Source: an uncultured Clostridia bacterium
Lineage (GTDB): Bacteria > Bacillota > Clostridia > Oscillospirales > Acutalibacteraceae
DNA length: 64,000 bases
Direction of reading: 5' to 3'
Assembly (NCBI GenBank): GCA_905235625.1
Contig: CAJOLX010000006.1
Location: forward strand, 39,003-103,002
Shown here in pieces: positions 42,518 to 51,516 of this stretch (position 1 is its first letter; every line of letters begins with the position of its first letter). The notes under the pieces were generated by a model. It made no database searches, was not told where the DNA came from, and saw only the letters and a list, made by a program, of their open reading frames with translations. The translations under genes and the position numbers were made by a program.

Positions 42518-43960
42518 ATGATGAAAAAATTAACGGCGGTTTTCCTTGCCGCTGTGTCGCTTTTGCTGTGCCTCACATCGTGCCGCAGCGTTACGCCGAG
42601 CGTTGTGGTGGGCGAAAAGAGCACGCAAAGCGACGATTACGTGCCTTTGGGCCCGGGCGTCGGCAGGGAAATGCTTAAAGCGTCTTACTGGATAAAGGAC
42701 GGATACGGCGAAGAGATTTTCACCCGCGAGCAAATTGAAGCCTTCAACGTTGACAACGGCAAGCTGATAGGCTCAAAGTCCTCGGGCAGCTTCACTCTGC
42801 AAAGCATTAAAGATACCATTGACGGCGTGACCGTCAGGGAAATATTGGACTCCATAACCTTCCCCGACGATTACGACGAGCTGTTCATAAACGGCGCAAT
42901 GGTCGGCGGCGAATACCGCGAAAATCTCAAAGCGAATATCAACCGCTCCGCTGTGCCCGAAAAGGTAAACGTGAAATTTGCTTTTTCCGTTGCGAGAGAC
43001 ACGCTGCGCATGTTCCCGACGGCGGATTACGCCAACAATGAGATTGACGACCTTTTCTACGATTCGTTTACAATGAGCGACCTTATGCCGTTCACGCCGC
43101 TTGCTCTGCTTCACGAGAGCGCGGACGGGCTCTGGTATTTCGCGGCGTCTTACGTTTGCTGCGGCTGGGTCGCGAAAGAGCAGGTTGCCGTTTGCCCGTC
43201 AAGAAGCGACTGGCTTAAAAGGCAGTCTCCTGAGGAATTTCTCGTGGTCACGGGCGGCGAAATACGCCTGCCGACGGACCCTTACTGCCCTCAGCTTTCC
43301 GATATGATAGTGCCTATGGGCACGAAGCTGCCGATTGTGAGCGCGAAGGACGCTCCCGACAGCATTGACAGAAGATACGCTTACGGCTGCTACGTTGCGA
43401 AGCTGCCGATAAGGCTTTCGGACGGCAGCATATCCGACGCTTATTCGCTCATTCCGTGCGGATTTGACGTTAACGTCGGTTATTTGCCGGCGACGAGGGC
43501 AAACATAATCAACCAGGCGTTTAAGCTTCAGGGCAATATTTACGGCTGGGCAGGCGATTTTTATTCAAACGACTGCTCGGGCATCATAAGAGAAATTTTC
43601 CTCTGCTTCGGCATGCAGTTTCCGAGAGTCGGCAGCCAGCAGATGAACGTTTACGATTTGCCCAAAAAAGATATTTCGTCCTATAAAGACAAGCAGAAGC
43701 TTGATTACATAACGTCTTTGCCGGCAGGCTCCCTGCTGTATTTTTCCGGCCACGTAATGATTTATCTCGGCACCGACGCCGAGGGCGAGCCCTACGCTTT
43801 GAGCAGCGTGGGCAGCATTTCCACCGTTGACAGCGAGCCGGACGCCGTTATGCAGGTTAACACGGTGCTCGTGTCGAGCATTCTGAGAACGGCGAGAAAA
43901 ACGGGAGCGTCATGGCTTGAAAGCATTTCGTCGGCGCTCGAAATGAAGCCGGAAAAATGA
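42518..43960 (+). CDS. NlpC/P60-type cell-wall peptidase lipoprotein with SH3-like domain
   Basis: A 480-residue predicted lipoprotein: residues 1-25 end in the lipobox LTSC. The middle (about 200-330) has SH3-like segments (GLWYFAASYVCCGWVAKEQVA). The C-terminal domain is NlpC/P60: the catalytic Cys is in YSNDCSGIIREIF and the His in FSGHVMIYLG. It likely cleaves muropeptides between D-Glu and the diamino acid, like YkfC. Start at ATG 42518 or 42521, since both are in frame. It lies between a metallophosphoesterase and glycan enzymes. Confidence 0.87.
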   Translation: MMKKLTAVFLAAVSLLLCLTSCRSVTPSVVVGEKSTQSDDYVPLGPGVGREMLKASYWIKDGYGEEIFTREQIEAFNVDNGKLIGSKSSGSFTLQSIKDTIDGVTVREILDSITFPDDYDELFINGAMVGGEYRENLKANINRSAVPEKVNVKFAFSVARDTLRMFPTADYANNEIDDLFYDSFTMSDLMPFTPLALLHESADGLWYFAASYVCCGWVAKEQVAVCPSRSDWLKRQSPEEFLVVTGGEIRLPTDPYCPQLSDMIVPMGTKLPIVSAKDAPDSIDRRYAYGCYVAKLPIRLSDGSISDAYSLIPCGFDVNVGYLPATRANIINQAFKLQGNIYGWAGDFYSNDCSGIIREIFLCFGMQFPRVGSQQMNVYDLPKKDISSYKDKQKLDYITSLPAGSLLYFSGHVMIYLGTDAEGEPYALSSVGSISTVDSEPDAVMQVNTVLVSSILRTARKTGASWLESISSALEMKPEK

Positions 43961-43980
43961 AAGAAGAAAGGAAAAAACAC

Positions 43981-45774
43981 ATGAAAAAAGAAATTGTTCT
44001 TAAGCCGCATTTCGTAAGAAAAAGCACTCATTACGCTTTGGAGGACTCAAACGTGCCGAAGGAGCTTTATTCGGTCATAAACGAAAAGCCGGAGCTTGAA
44101 GATTTTCCGGCGCCTCTGCCGTCAAAAAAATCCGACTACACCTGCAGCGTAAAGGTCGGAAACGTTCTTTGGCTCGGAGCCGAAACGGGGCTCACGAGAT
44201 ATGACCCCGACGCGGAGTATTCGTTTGACAAGGTGCTTTATTTTTCAGCCGACAGAGATTTGAAGGATAACAAGGTGTCGGCAATTCTGCCCGACGGCGA
44301 CGGCGTGTGGGTCAAAACCGAAACCGCAGTCACGCACATCGAGCTTCCCGTTTATTCGGCAAAAGAGGTGAGCGACATTCTGCTTGCCGAAACGCTCAAA
44401 TACGTGCAAAGGCACAGCATGGTCAGCCACAAATATCTCGCGAGGCCCGGCGAGCACGATTCAATTCTGCCCTACGGCTCCTGCGACAATGACGGCGGCT
44501 TTACCTCGCAGTTCTGCCTTGCCGAAATTTACAGATATTCCGTGCTTAAAAAGGAAAAGGGCGCCGACGACCCCGAAACTCTCGAGGCGCTTAAGGTTGC
44601 GAAAAGAGCGCTTGACGCCAGCGTGCTGCTCATGTACATTCACGGTAGAGGCAACGGCTTCGTTTCGAGAACCTATTCGACCGCCGACGAGCCTCTTCCC
44701 GATGACGGATTGTTTTTCAGAAGGCAGGGCAACAAAGCCGTAGCCCTTGACACGTCGGAATCGAGAGAGCGCGGCATAGTGGGCCTTGAGGTTGACTGCT
44801 CCGCCCCCGTGCCCGACAGGCTCAAATATCTTTATGAAGAAGACGGCTACACGCTCGACGATATTTATTTTAAGTGCGACACGTCGAGCGACGAAATAAC
44901 CCTTCAAGTTTTAAATCTCCTTTTTGCTCACAAGGAGCTCGGCTGCGACGACCCGGAGCTTGACGAGTTCATAAAAGTTACGACCGAAAACATAGTTTCT
45001 CACATAATCGACAACGGCTTCACTCTCGTTGATTATTCCGGCGAGCCCACAACGTGGGCAAGGTGGGACGAGCCTTATTTCAACAGCGAGGACGGCTGGG
45101 TTGACGCCGCGCTCAATTCCGCGGAGCTGCTGTTTTACCTAAAAGCCGTTATGGAGATAACGGGCGAAACGGGCAGGTGGAAAGAAACCTACGACCGCCT
45201 CGTTTACGAGAGAGGATACGCCGACCTGCCTCTTGAGCACGACAACAGGCTTTATCAGATAAGCCTTCACGACGGCATGGACCCCGCCGAAGAAATAATG
45301 TACGGCGACCACTGGCTCGCGACCGCTTCTCTTTTCGGGCTTTGCTACCTTGAAAAGGACGAGGAGCTGCTCGGCAAATACCGCAGGGCATTCGGCACGT
45401 GGAGAGGCTCTATTGAGAGAGAGCACGACGCCGCGCTCGATTTCCTTTATCTCGTTGCCTGCCCCGGCGAAGAGGTTGACGAAGAAAGAGTTAAAGAATG
45501 GTTTATGCGCGCCAATATCAGCCGCCTTGCCGCGGGCGTTTCGCTCATAGGCCGCCACGATATTCCCGTGAAAACTCTTCGCTGCGGCTACAAAGAAACC
45601 TCCACCCTTTTGCCGCAGGACGAAAAATTCATTTCAAAATACGACCGCAATCCTTTGCAATATAAAAACGTTGACTCCGGCGGACTTATGTGCGTTGAAA
45701 GCTGCTACGTTTACACGCTTTCTTATTGGATGGGCAGATATTTCGGATTTATCAGGGAAGGAGAATACGAATAA
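43981..45774 (+). CDS. Large protein: propeller-like repeats plus alpha/alpha-barrel-like region, function unknown
   Basis: A 597-residue protein without a signal peptide. Residues about 55-130 contain two short repeats like the two-component-regulator propeller motif (LWLGAETGLTRYDP; DNKVSAILPDGDGVWVKTE). The rest is helical, with conserved-looking acidic/aromatic patches (PYGSCDNDGGFTSQFCLAEIYR; TTWARWDEPYFNSEDGWVD; MYGDHWLATASL), which suggests an (alpha/alpha)6 glycosidase or lyase fold. The start is ATG 43981 after AGAAAGGA; an upstream ATG at 43957 overlaps the previous stop. It overlaps the GH38 gene by one base (TAATG), tying it to glycan breakdown. No family is recognised with confidence. 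Confidence 0.75.
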   Translation: MKKEIVLKPHFVRKSTHYALEDSNVPKELYSVINEKPELEDFPAPLPSKKSDYTCSVKVGNVLWLGAETGLTRYDPDAEYSFDKVLYFSADRDLKDNKVSAILPDGDGVWVKTETAVTHIELPVYSAKEVSDILLAETLKYVQRHSMVSHKYLARPGEHDSILPYGSCDNDGGFTSQFCLAEIYRYSVLKKEKGADDPETLEALKVAKRALDASVLLMYIHGRGNGFVSRTYSTADEPLPDDGLFFRRQGNKAVALDTSESRERGIVGLEVDCSAPVPDRLKYLYEEDGYTLDDIYFKCDTSSDEITLQVLNLLFAHKELGCDDPELDEFIKVTTENIVSHIIDNGFTLVDYSGEPTTWARWDEPYFNSEDGWVDAALNSAELLFYLKAVMEITGETGRWKETYDRLVYERGYADLPLEHDNRLYQISLHDGMDPAEEIMYGDHWLATASLFGLCYLEKDEELLGKYRRAFGTWRGSIEREHDAALDFLYLVACPGEEVDEERVKEWFMRANISRLAAGVSLIGRHDIPVKTLRCGYKETSTLLPQDEKFISKYDRNPLQYKNVDSGGLMCVESCYVYTLSYWMGRYFGFIREGEYE

Positions 45775-48227
45775 TGAAAAACAATATTCATCTTATCGGC
45801 AACGCTCATCTTGACCCTACCTGGCTCTGGAGATGGCAGGAGGGCTGCGGAGAAGTGCTCCAGACCTTCCGCTCCGCGGTTGACAGACTTAAAGAATACG
45901 ACGATTTTGTATTCACCTGCTCGTCCGCCTGCTATTACAAGTGGGTCGAAGATATTGACCCCGAGCTTTTTGCCGAAATTACCGAGCTCGTAAAGAGCGG
46001 CAGGTGGGTGCCCGTAAACGGCTGGTGGGTTCAGCCGGACTGCAATATGCCCTCTGCCGAGAGCTTCGCAAGGCAGGCGCTCTACAGCCAGCTCTATTAT
46101 AAGGAAAAATTCGGCAGGATATGCGAAACGGGCTACAACGTGGATTCATTCGGCCACAATGCAATGATGCCCAAATTCCTTGTAAACTCCGGCATGCGCT
46201 GCTACGTTATGATGAGGCCGGACGCGGGTGAAAATCCCGATATGCCCGAAGGCCTGTTCTGGTGGGAATCCGCCGACGACTCAAAAGTGCTTACTTACAG
46301 AATCCCCACAGGCTACGGCGAGAGCGGCAAAAACGCTATAGGAAACGCTTATAAAAAGCTCAACAATATGGCTGAGGAAAGCGGCCACGGCATGATGCTC
46401 TTTTACGGCGTGGGCAACCACGGCGGCGGCCCCACCAAGGGAGATATAGAGTATCTCGCCTCGCTTAAAGCGGAAGGCTATGACAATATCAAATTTTCAT
46501 CGCCCGACGAATTTTTCAAAGAGCAGTTTTCCATGCCGCTTGTAATTCCCGTTTGGAAAACCGAGCTTCAGCACCATGCGAGCGGATGCTATTCGGCAAC
46601 CTCGTTTATCAAAAAGCAAAACAGAAAAACCGAAAACGAGCTTGCGAACGCCGAAAAATGGGCTTCTCTTTCGGCTGCGCTTTTCGGCTCCGACAGCGGC
46701 AGGGAAGATTTCAAAAAAGCCTGGCTCAAGCTCTGCTACAATCAGTTTCACGACATCCTTTGCGGCTGCTCGATAATGGAATCTTATGAAGACTCCGCCG
46801 CTCAGCTCGGCTACGCTCAGACCATTGCTCAGGATAAGCAAAACGAAGCTCTGCTCAGAATTGCGGGCAAGGTCGACACCTGGCTTGACGGCGTTTCCGA
46901 CGCGGTTTCATGCAATGAGCGCCACCATTGCCGCAACCTTAAATATCCGAGACCCGTTATCGTTTTCAATCCGCTTTCAAAAGAGGTTGAAACCACGGTC
47001 AGAACTTATCATCCGAGCTCGAGAGTGACAGATTTTGAGGGTAATGACGTTCTTTTCGGCAACGTTCGTTCTTCACGCTCAAACGACAGCCACGCCGACA
47101 CCGTGTTTAAGGTTAAGCTGCCTGCGTTCGGCTACGCTCTCTATTGGCTTTGGCACGAGGATTCAAACGCAGCGCCCGAAAATAATCGCAGCCCCGTTAA
47201 AGCGGGCGAAGACACGCTCGAAAACGACAAGCTCATTGCTAAATTTGATTTGACCACCGGCGCTCTCGTTTCGCTCGTTACAAAGAGCGACGGCAAAGAG
47301 CATATCGCCTCTCCCTCGCTCGTGCCTCTGCTTATCGACAATTCAAAGCCCGACACCTGGGCTCACGGCATTTTTAAATTTCACGACGTTTTGGGCGAAA
47401 TGAAGCTCGATGAAATAAAGCTCGCCGAGAAAAACGACGTTCGCGCCGTGATGAGAGTGAGATATTCCTACGGCAAGTCCTATATTTCCGAGGATTACGT
47501 GCTTGACGCAGGCTCGGAAGTGATAAGAAGCAAGGTCAGAGCGCTCTGGCAGGAGCCTCTTACTATGGTCAAAATTCCCGTGACCGTTACGGGTGAAAAT
47601 CCCGAAGCGACTTATGAGATCCCCGGCGGCTTCATTAAGAGAAAGTGCGAAGGTTACGAAGACCCGGCTCTCACCTGGGGCGACGTTACCGCAGGCGGGC
47701 TCGGCGTTTCGCTCATAAGCGACGCTAAATACAGCTACGACTGCATCGGCAGCACGCTGAGGCTCACGGTCATAAGAAATTCCATTTTTGCCGACCATTT
47801 TTCAGACAGACCCGAGGCGGATTTCTCCTATTGCGACGAAGGGCTTCAAAGGTTTGAATATGAGGTTTATCCTCATGCGGGCAAAGCGGAGAAGAGCGGC
47901 GTTCAAAAATACGCCGATATGCTGAATAACAAGCCGGTCGCAGTGCCCGCAGGCTATCACAAGGGCTCTCTTCCCGCCGTTAAGAGCTACGTTTCCGTTG
48001 AGAGAGAAAACGTGAGCCTTCTTTCCTTTAAAACCTGCGAAGACGGTAGCGGAGATTATATTATCAGGCTGCAGGAAACCGCGGGAACGGAGAGCAAAAC
48101 GGCGGTTGTATTCAATCTCATTAACGCGGGCTTTTACGCCGACTTTGAGCCGCTTGAAATAAAGACGTTCAGAATAGACAGCGAAGGCGTCGTTACCGAA
48201 ACCGATTTCCTCGAAGGAGTTAACTGA
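45774..48227 (+). CDS. Alpha-mannosidase, glycoside hydrolase family 38
   Basis: An 817-residue GH38 enzyme that releases alpha-linked mannose. The zinc site starts with HLDPTWLWRW (His12, Asp14). The catalytic nucleophile is probably Asp124 in NVDSFGHN. GNHGGGPTKGD and the second-domain HDILCGCS also fit GH38. The C-terminal half is the family's beta-sandwich. There is no signal peptide, so it acts on imported oligosaccharides. The start is the ATG in TAATG after AAGGAGA. With the gene upstream it forms a coupled pair. Confidence 0.93.
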   Translation: MKNNIHLIGNAHLDPTWLWRWQEGCGEVLQTFRSAVDRLKEYDDFVFTCSSACYYKWVEDIDPELFAEITELVKSGRWVPVNGWWVQPDCNMPSAESFARQALYSQLYYKEKFGRICETGYNVDSFGHNAMMPKFLVNSGMRCYVMMRPDAGENPDMPEGLFWWESADDSKVLTYRIPTGYGESGKNAIGNAYKKLNNMAEESGHGMMLFYGVGNHGGGPTKGDIEYLASLKAEGYDNIKFSSPDEFFKEQFSMPLVIPVWKTELQHHASGCYSATSFIKKQNRKTENELANAEKWASLSAALFGSDSGREDFKKAWLKLCYNQFHDILCGCSIMESYEDSAAQLGYAQTIAQDKQNEALLRIAGKVDTWLDGVSDAVSCNERHHCRNLKYPRPVIVFNPLSKEVETTVRTYHPSSRVTDFEGNDVLFGNVRSSRSNDSHADTVFKVKLPAFGYALYWLWHEDSNAAPENNRSPVKAGEDTLENDKLIAKFDLTTGALVSLVTKSDGKEHIASPSLVPLLIDNSKPDTWAHGIFKFHDVLGEMKLDEIKLAEKNDVRAVMRVRYSYGKSYISEDYVLDAGSEVIRSKVRALWQEPLTMVKIPVTVTGENPEATYEIPGGFIKRKCEGYEDPALTWGDVTAGGLGVSLISDAKYSYDCIGSTLRLTVIRNSIFADHFSDRPEADFSYCDEGLQRFEYEVYPHAGKAEKSGVQKYADMLNNKPVAVPAGYHKGSLPAVKSYVSVERENVSLLSFKTCEDGSGDYIIRLQETAGTESKTAVVFNLINAGFYADFEPLEIKTFRIDSEGVVTETDFLEGVN

Positions 48228-48267
48228 ACACAGCTTTCGGATTTTGAAGCAAAAAGATTTTGATAAA

Positions 48268-48304
48268 AGCGGGGCGCGAGTTAAATTCACGCCCTGCTTT
48301 TTGC
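48268..48304 (+). terminator. Rho-independent terminator after the GH38 gene
   Basis: A 9-bp stem AGCGGGGCG/CGCCCTGCT (one G-T pair), short internal mismatch, then TTTTTGCC. Same core as the hairpins at 10502, 15150 and 49389. Confidence 0.75.
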
Positions 48305-48353
48305 CTCGTTTAAAATTCAGCTCAATAAATATCGGATAAACTTAAATTTTAGA

Positions 48354-48382
48354 TTGACCTTTTCAAATCTTTGTGGTAAAAT
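48354..48382 (+). promoter_or_regulatory. Promoter of tRNA-Val
   Basis: TTGACC (48354-48359) and TAAAAT (48377-48382) with a 17-base spacer, ending 12 bases before the tRNA. Confidence 0.7.
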
Positions 48383-48394
48383 CCTATATCGTAC

Positions 48395-48471
48395 GGAGGC
48401 GTAGCTCAGCTGGTCAGAGTGCCTGCTTCACACGCAGGAGGTCCACGGTTCGAGCCCGTGCGTCTCCACCA
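48395..48471 (+). tRNA. tRNA-Val (anticodon CAC)
   Basis: A 77-base cloverleaf: acceptor GGAGGCG/CGTCTCC (one G-T pair), D-arm TAGCTCAGCTGGTCAGAG, anticodon stem CCTGC/GCAGG with loop TTCACAC (anticodon CAC), T-arm with GGTTCGAGCCC, discriminator A and an encoded CCA. A promoter lies upstream and a terminator 2 bases downstream. Confidence 0.95.
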
Positions 48472-48472
48472 C

Positions 48473-48503
48473 ACCGCTCCGCTGCAGAACGGAGCGGTTT
48501 TTC
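48473..48503 (+). terminator. Terminator of tRNA-Val
   Basis: A 9-bp stem ACCGCTCCG/CGGAGCGGT with an 8-base loop, then TTTTCC. Confidence 0.8.
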
Positions 48504-48625
48504 CTTGCGGGGTGAAATCGTTTTGCCCTATCGCAAAAGATTTCATTCGTTTGCGGCTTTAAGCAGGGAGTAATTTTACACTGCGCAAAACGCAGTATTA
48601 TTCTGTCCGAGAGGGGATTATCATT

Positions 48626-49369
48626 ATGTTTGCAAGTATTACCGCTATGTTTGACCGCGCGGTGGCTTTTATTTTGTCGCTGCTCGTTTTTATCTTTCCT
48701 ATTAAGCCCGTTAACGAGCCGTTAAACGGCAAGGGCAACATCACCGTTACCGCTCATTCCGGCTGCATGGGTCTTCCCGACAATTCCATAGAGGCTATGG
48801 AAAAGGGCATTGAAGCAGGCGCTCAGATAGTTGAATTTGACCTTAACTACACCGCCGACGGCGAGCCCGTGCTCAATCACGACACCCCCGAAAATCCCGA
48901 CGGTTACGTCACTCTCGCTCAGGCGTTTGAGTTCCTCAGCGAGCACAAGGATATAAGAGCCAACGTTGACGTTAAGAGCACCGCTTATCTTGAAAAGCTT
49001 GAGCCGCTTGCCGAGGAATACGGCGTAACGGAGCAGCTCTTCTTTACGGGCCTTAACGAAGATGATATCCCCGTTGCAAAAGAGAAGGCGCCCAACGTTC
49101 CTTATTATCTTAATACGGGAGTAGAAATGGATACCGACCTTGAAGCGCTCGCAAAAAAGGCGGCGGAGCTCGGCGCGATAGGCCTTAACTTAAACTGGAA
49201 AGACTGCACGATCAAGCTCGTTAAGGTTTGCCACAGCCTTGGCCTCGAGGTTTCTGTTTGGACTGTTAACGAAGAGAGAGGCGCTAAAGAAATGGCGCTT
49301 ATCGGCGTTGACAACATCACCTCCCGCAATCCCGATATGGTTTGCGAGGCCATAGCAGGCTTAAAATAA
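48626..49369 (+). CDS. Glycerophosphodiester phosphodiesterase (GDPD family)
   Basis: A 247-residue TIM-barrel enzyme that splits glycerophosphodiesters to glycerol-3-phosphate and an alcohol. Residues 8-28 form a membrane anchor (VAFILSLLVFIFPIKP). The active-site loop reads HSGCMGLPDNS where most members have HRG...PENT. The metal ligands FDLNYTADGEPVLNHD are intact, and the end has WTVNEERGAKEM and GVDNITSRNPD. The HSG variant is a noteworthy difference, though it is seen in clostridial relatives as I recall them. GAGAGGGG lies upstream. Confidence 0.87.
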   Translation: MFASITAMFDRAVAFILSLLVFIFPIKPVNEPLNGKGNITVTAHSGCMGLPDNSIEAMEKGIEAGAQIVEFDLNYTADGEPVLNHDTPENPDGYVTLAQAFEFLSEHKDIRANVDVKSTAYLEKLEPLAEEYGVTEQLFFTGLNEDDIPVAKEKAPNVPYYLNTGVEMDTDLEALAKKAAELGAIGLNLNWKDCTIKLVKVCHSLGLEVSVWTVNEERGAKEMALIGVDNITSRNPDMVCEAIAGLK

Positions 49370-49388
49370 AATGCCGTAACAAATCAAG

Positions 49389-49424
49389 CGGAGCGCGAAA
49401 ATCAAATTCGCGCTCTGTTTTTTT
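49389..49424 (+). terminator. Rho-independent terminator
   Basis: An 11-bp stem CGGAGCGCGAA/TTCGCGCTCTG (one G-T pair), 7-base loop, then TTTTTTTGC. It ends the GDPD gene. Confidence 0.82.
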
Positions 49425-49525
49425 GCTTTTGCGCAAGAAAAATTACGGCGTTTTATTGCATTATATGAATAAACTATGGTATGATTTTATAAAAAATTCC
49501 TGCTTTGTTTAGGGGAGGTATTGCC

Positions 49526-51496
49526 GTGAACGAAAAATATCCGAATCTCTTGTCACCGTCCAAAATAGGCAATGTTGAGCTTCGCAACAAAACCGTTATG
49601 GCGGCTATGGGAATGAGCCAGAGCGACAACGGCTTTGTAAACCGCGCCGTATTAAACCATTATTCCGAAAGAGCCAAAGGCGGAGTGGGCGCAGTCATAG
49701 TTGAGGTGACCTGCGTTGACACCCCTCTCGGGCTTAACACCGACGGAATGCTCATTATCGACGACGACAAATATATCCCCGGCATGACTGAGCTCGCCTC
49801 TGTCATTCACGAGGGCGGAGCAAAAGCGTTTTTGCAGATTTCACACACCGGCAGAGGCGCAAGAAGGTCTATTATAGGGGATCAGCCTGTCGGGCCGAGC
49901 GCAGTAGCGATGCCTTATTCCTACATGATGGGCCTTGCAAACGAAACGCCGCGCGCGCTGACCGTGCCCGAAATAAAAGAGATTGAAGAAAAATATGCTC
50001 AGGCGGCGCTCAGAGCCAAAAAAGCGGGCTTTGACGGCGTTGAAATCCACTCTGTGGGTTACTATCTCGGCGAGCAGTTTCTTTCAAAAACGGCAAATAT
50101 AAGAACGGATGAATACGGCGGAAGCAGAAAAAACCGCATCCGCTTTCATCTTAATATAATAAAAAGAATACGCGAGCTTTGCGGCGAGGATTTCGCCGTC
50201 ATAGTGAAGCTCCCCGTTATTGAGCTTGGCAAAGACGGCGGCATTTCTCTCATTGACGGCGTTTATTACTGCAAAAAGCTGCAGGATGCGGGAGCCGACG
50301 CTCTCGAAATTTTAGCCGGCATTTGGTCGAGCGAGGCGGGCAAAAATCAAAAGCCCGAATCCGCTTATGCCGACTGTATGGCGGTCGCTTTAAGTCAGCT
50401 CATGAAGATAGGCCTCAAGTTAACGGGAGGCAAAAAAGCCGTTCTCATCGGCGGCGGCAGAGCTCAAAATCCCGTTGCCGCGGAAAAGGCGCTCTCGTCC
50501 GGCAAATGCGACCTCATTTTCATCGGTCACGGCCTGCTCGTTCAGCCCGACCTTGTAAACCTTATTGACGAGGGCAGAGAAGACGAAATTCGCCCCTGCA
50601 TCGGCTGCGGCCACTGCATAGACCACCAGCTGCAGCACGGAGGCAGAGCGATTTGCTCGGGCAACGCCGTGCTTGCGAGAGGCGATAACGATTACACCGT
50701 AAAGCCTGCCGAAAGCAAAAAGCACGTTGTTGTTATCGGCGCGGGCGTTGCGGGAGTTGAAGCGGCGAGAATAGCGGCTATGAGAGGCCATAACGTTGAC
50801 CTTTATGAAAAATCAAACGAGGTGGGCGGCCAGATGAATCTTGCCTGCAAGCCTCCGTTTAAACAGCATCTCGGGCTTATGAAGCCTTATCTTGAAAGGC
50901 AGCTCGAGCTTAAGGGAGTAAACGTTCACCTCGGCTCGGAGCTTACGAAAAAGGATATTCTCGATATGAACCCCGACGCCGTCGTGTGCGCAACGGGCAG
51001 TCAGCCGGCAATGCTTAAAATAGAAGGCTCCGAGAGAGCCGTCAGCGCGAGAGACATTCTTTCGGGCGCTCAGAGCGGCAAAAACGTTGTCGTTATAGGC
51101 GGCGGCTCAACGGGCTGTGAAACCGCGGAGTTCCTCGCGAAGCAGGGCAAAAAAGTCAGCATAATCGAGATGACACCCAATCTTGCCGCAAACACCGGCC
51201 AGACCGCAAAGACCATTCTCATGGGCCACCTTAAAGGCCTCGGCGTGAAAATGCTCACCGAATGCGCCGTGGGCAAGATAACGGAGAGCGAAGTCGTTTA
51301 CAAAACGAAGAGCGGCGAAACGCAAAGTGTTAAGGCGGACACCGTGGTGCTTGCCGTCGGCGACAGACCGGACAGAAGCCTTTACGATGCTCTTAAAGAC
51401 GAGGTTAAAGAAATTTACAACGTGGGCGACTCAAACGGAGGCGGAATAATTCCCAACGCCGTTTACGAGGGCTACGTTGCAGGCAATCTTATCTGA
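49526..51496 (+). CDS. NADH:flavin oxidoreductase / 2,4-dienoyl-CoA reductase-type enzyme (OYE family)
   Basis: A 656-residue three-domain flavoenzyme. GTG start after AGGGGAGGT. Residues 1-345 are an old-yellow-enzyme FMN barrel (HTGRGARR, EIHSVGYYLGEQF). CIGCGHC followed by a Cys 11 residues later (CSGN) forms the 4Fe-4S site. The C-terminal part has FAD/NAD(P) folds (VIGAGVAGVEAARIA; VIGGGSTGCETAEFL). Relatives reduce enoyl-CoA, bile-acid enones (BaiCD/BaiH) or trimethylamine-like substrates; the active-site HSVGYY differs from HGAHGYL in dienoyl-CoA reductases, so the substrate is open. Confidence 0.9.
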   Translation: MNEKYPNLLSPSKIGNVELRNKTVMAAMGMSQSDNGFVNRAVLNHYSERAKGGVGAVIVEVTCVDTPLGLNTDGMLIIDDDKYIPGMTELASVIHEGGAKAFLQISHTGRGARRSIIGDQPVGPSAVAMPYSYMMGLANETPRALTVPEIKEIEEKYAQAALRAKKAGFDGVEIHSVGYYLGEQFLSKTANIRTDEYGGSRKNRIRFHLNIIKRIRELCGEDFAVIVKLPVIELGKDGGISLIDGVYYCKKLQDAGADALEILAGIWSSEAGKNQKPESAYADCMAVALSQLMKIGLKLTGGKKAVLIGGGRAQNPVAAEKALSSGKCDLIFIGHGLLVQPDLVNLIDEGREDEIRPCIGCGHCIDHQLQHGGRAICSGNAVLARGDNDYTVKPAESKKHVVVIGAGVAGVEAARIAAMRGHNVDLYEKSNEVGGQMNLACKPPFKQHLGLMKPYLERQLELKGVNVHLGSELTKKDILDMNPDAVVCATGSQPAMLKIEGSERAVSARDILSGAQSGKNVVVIGGGSTGCETAEFLAKQGKKVSIIEMTPNLAANTGQTAKTILMGHLKGLGVKMLTECAVGKITESEVVYKTKSGETQSVKADTVVLAVGDRPDRSLYDALKDEVKEIYNVGDSNGGGIIPNAVYEGYVAGNLI

Positions 51497-51516
51497 TTTT
51501 ATTCAGAGGTGCTTTT

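Noticed and set aside
48373-48573. Open frame across tRNA-Val
   Set aside because: It reads through the tRNA and its terminator; such frames are by-products of tRNA sequence.
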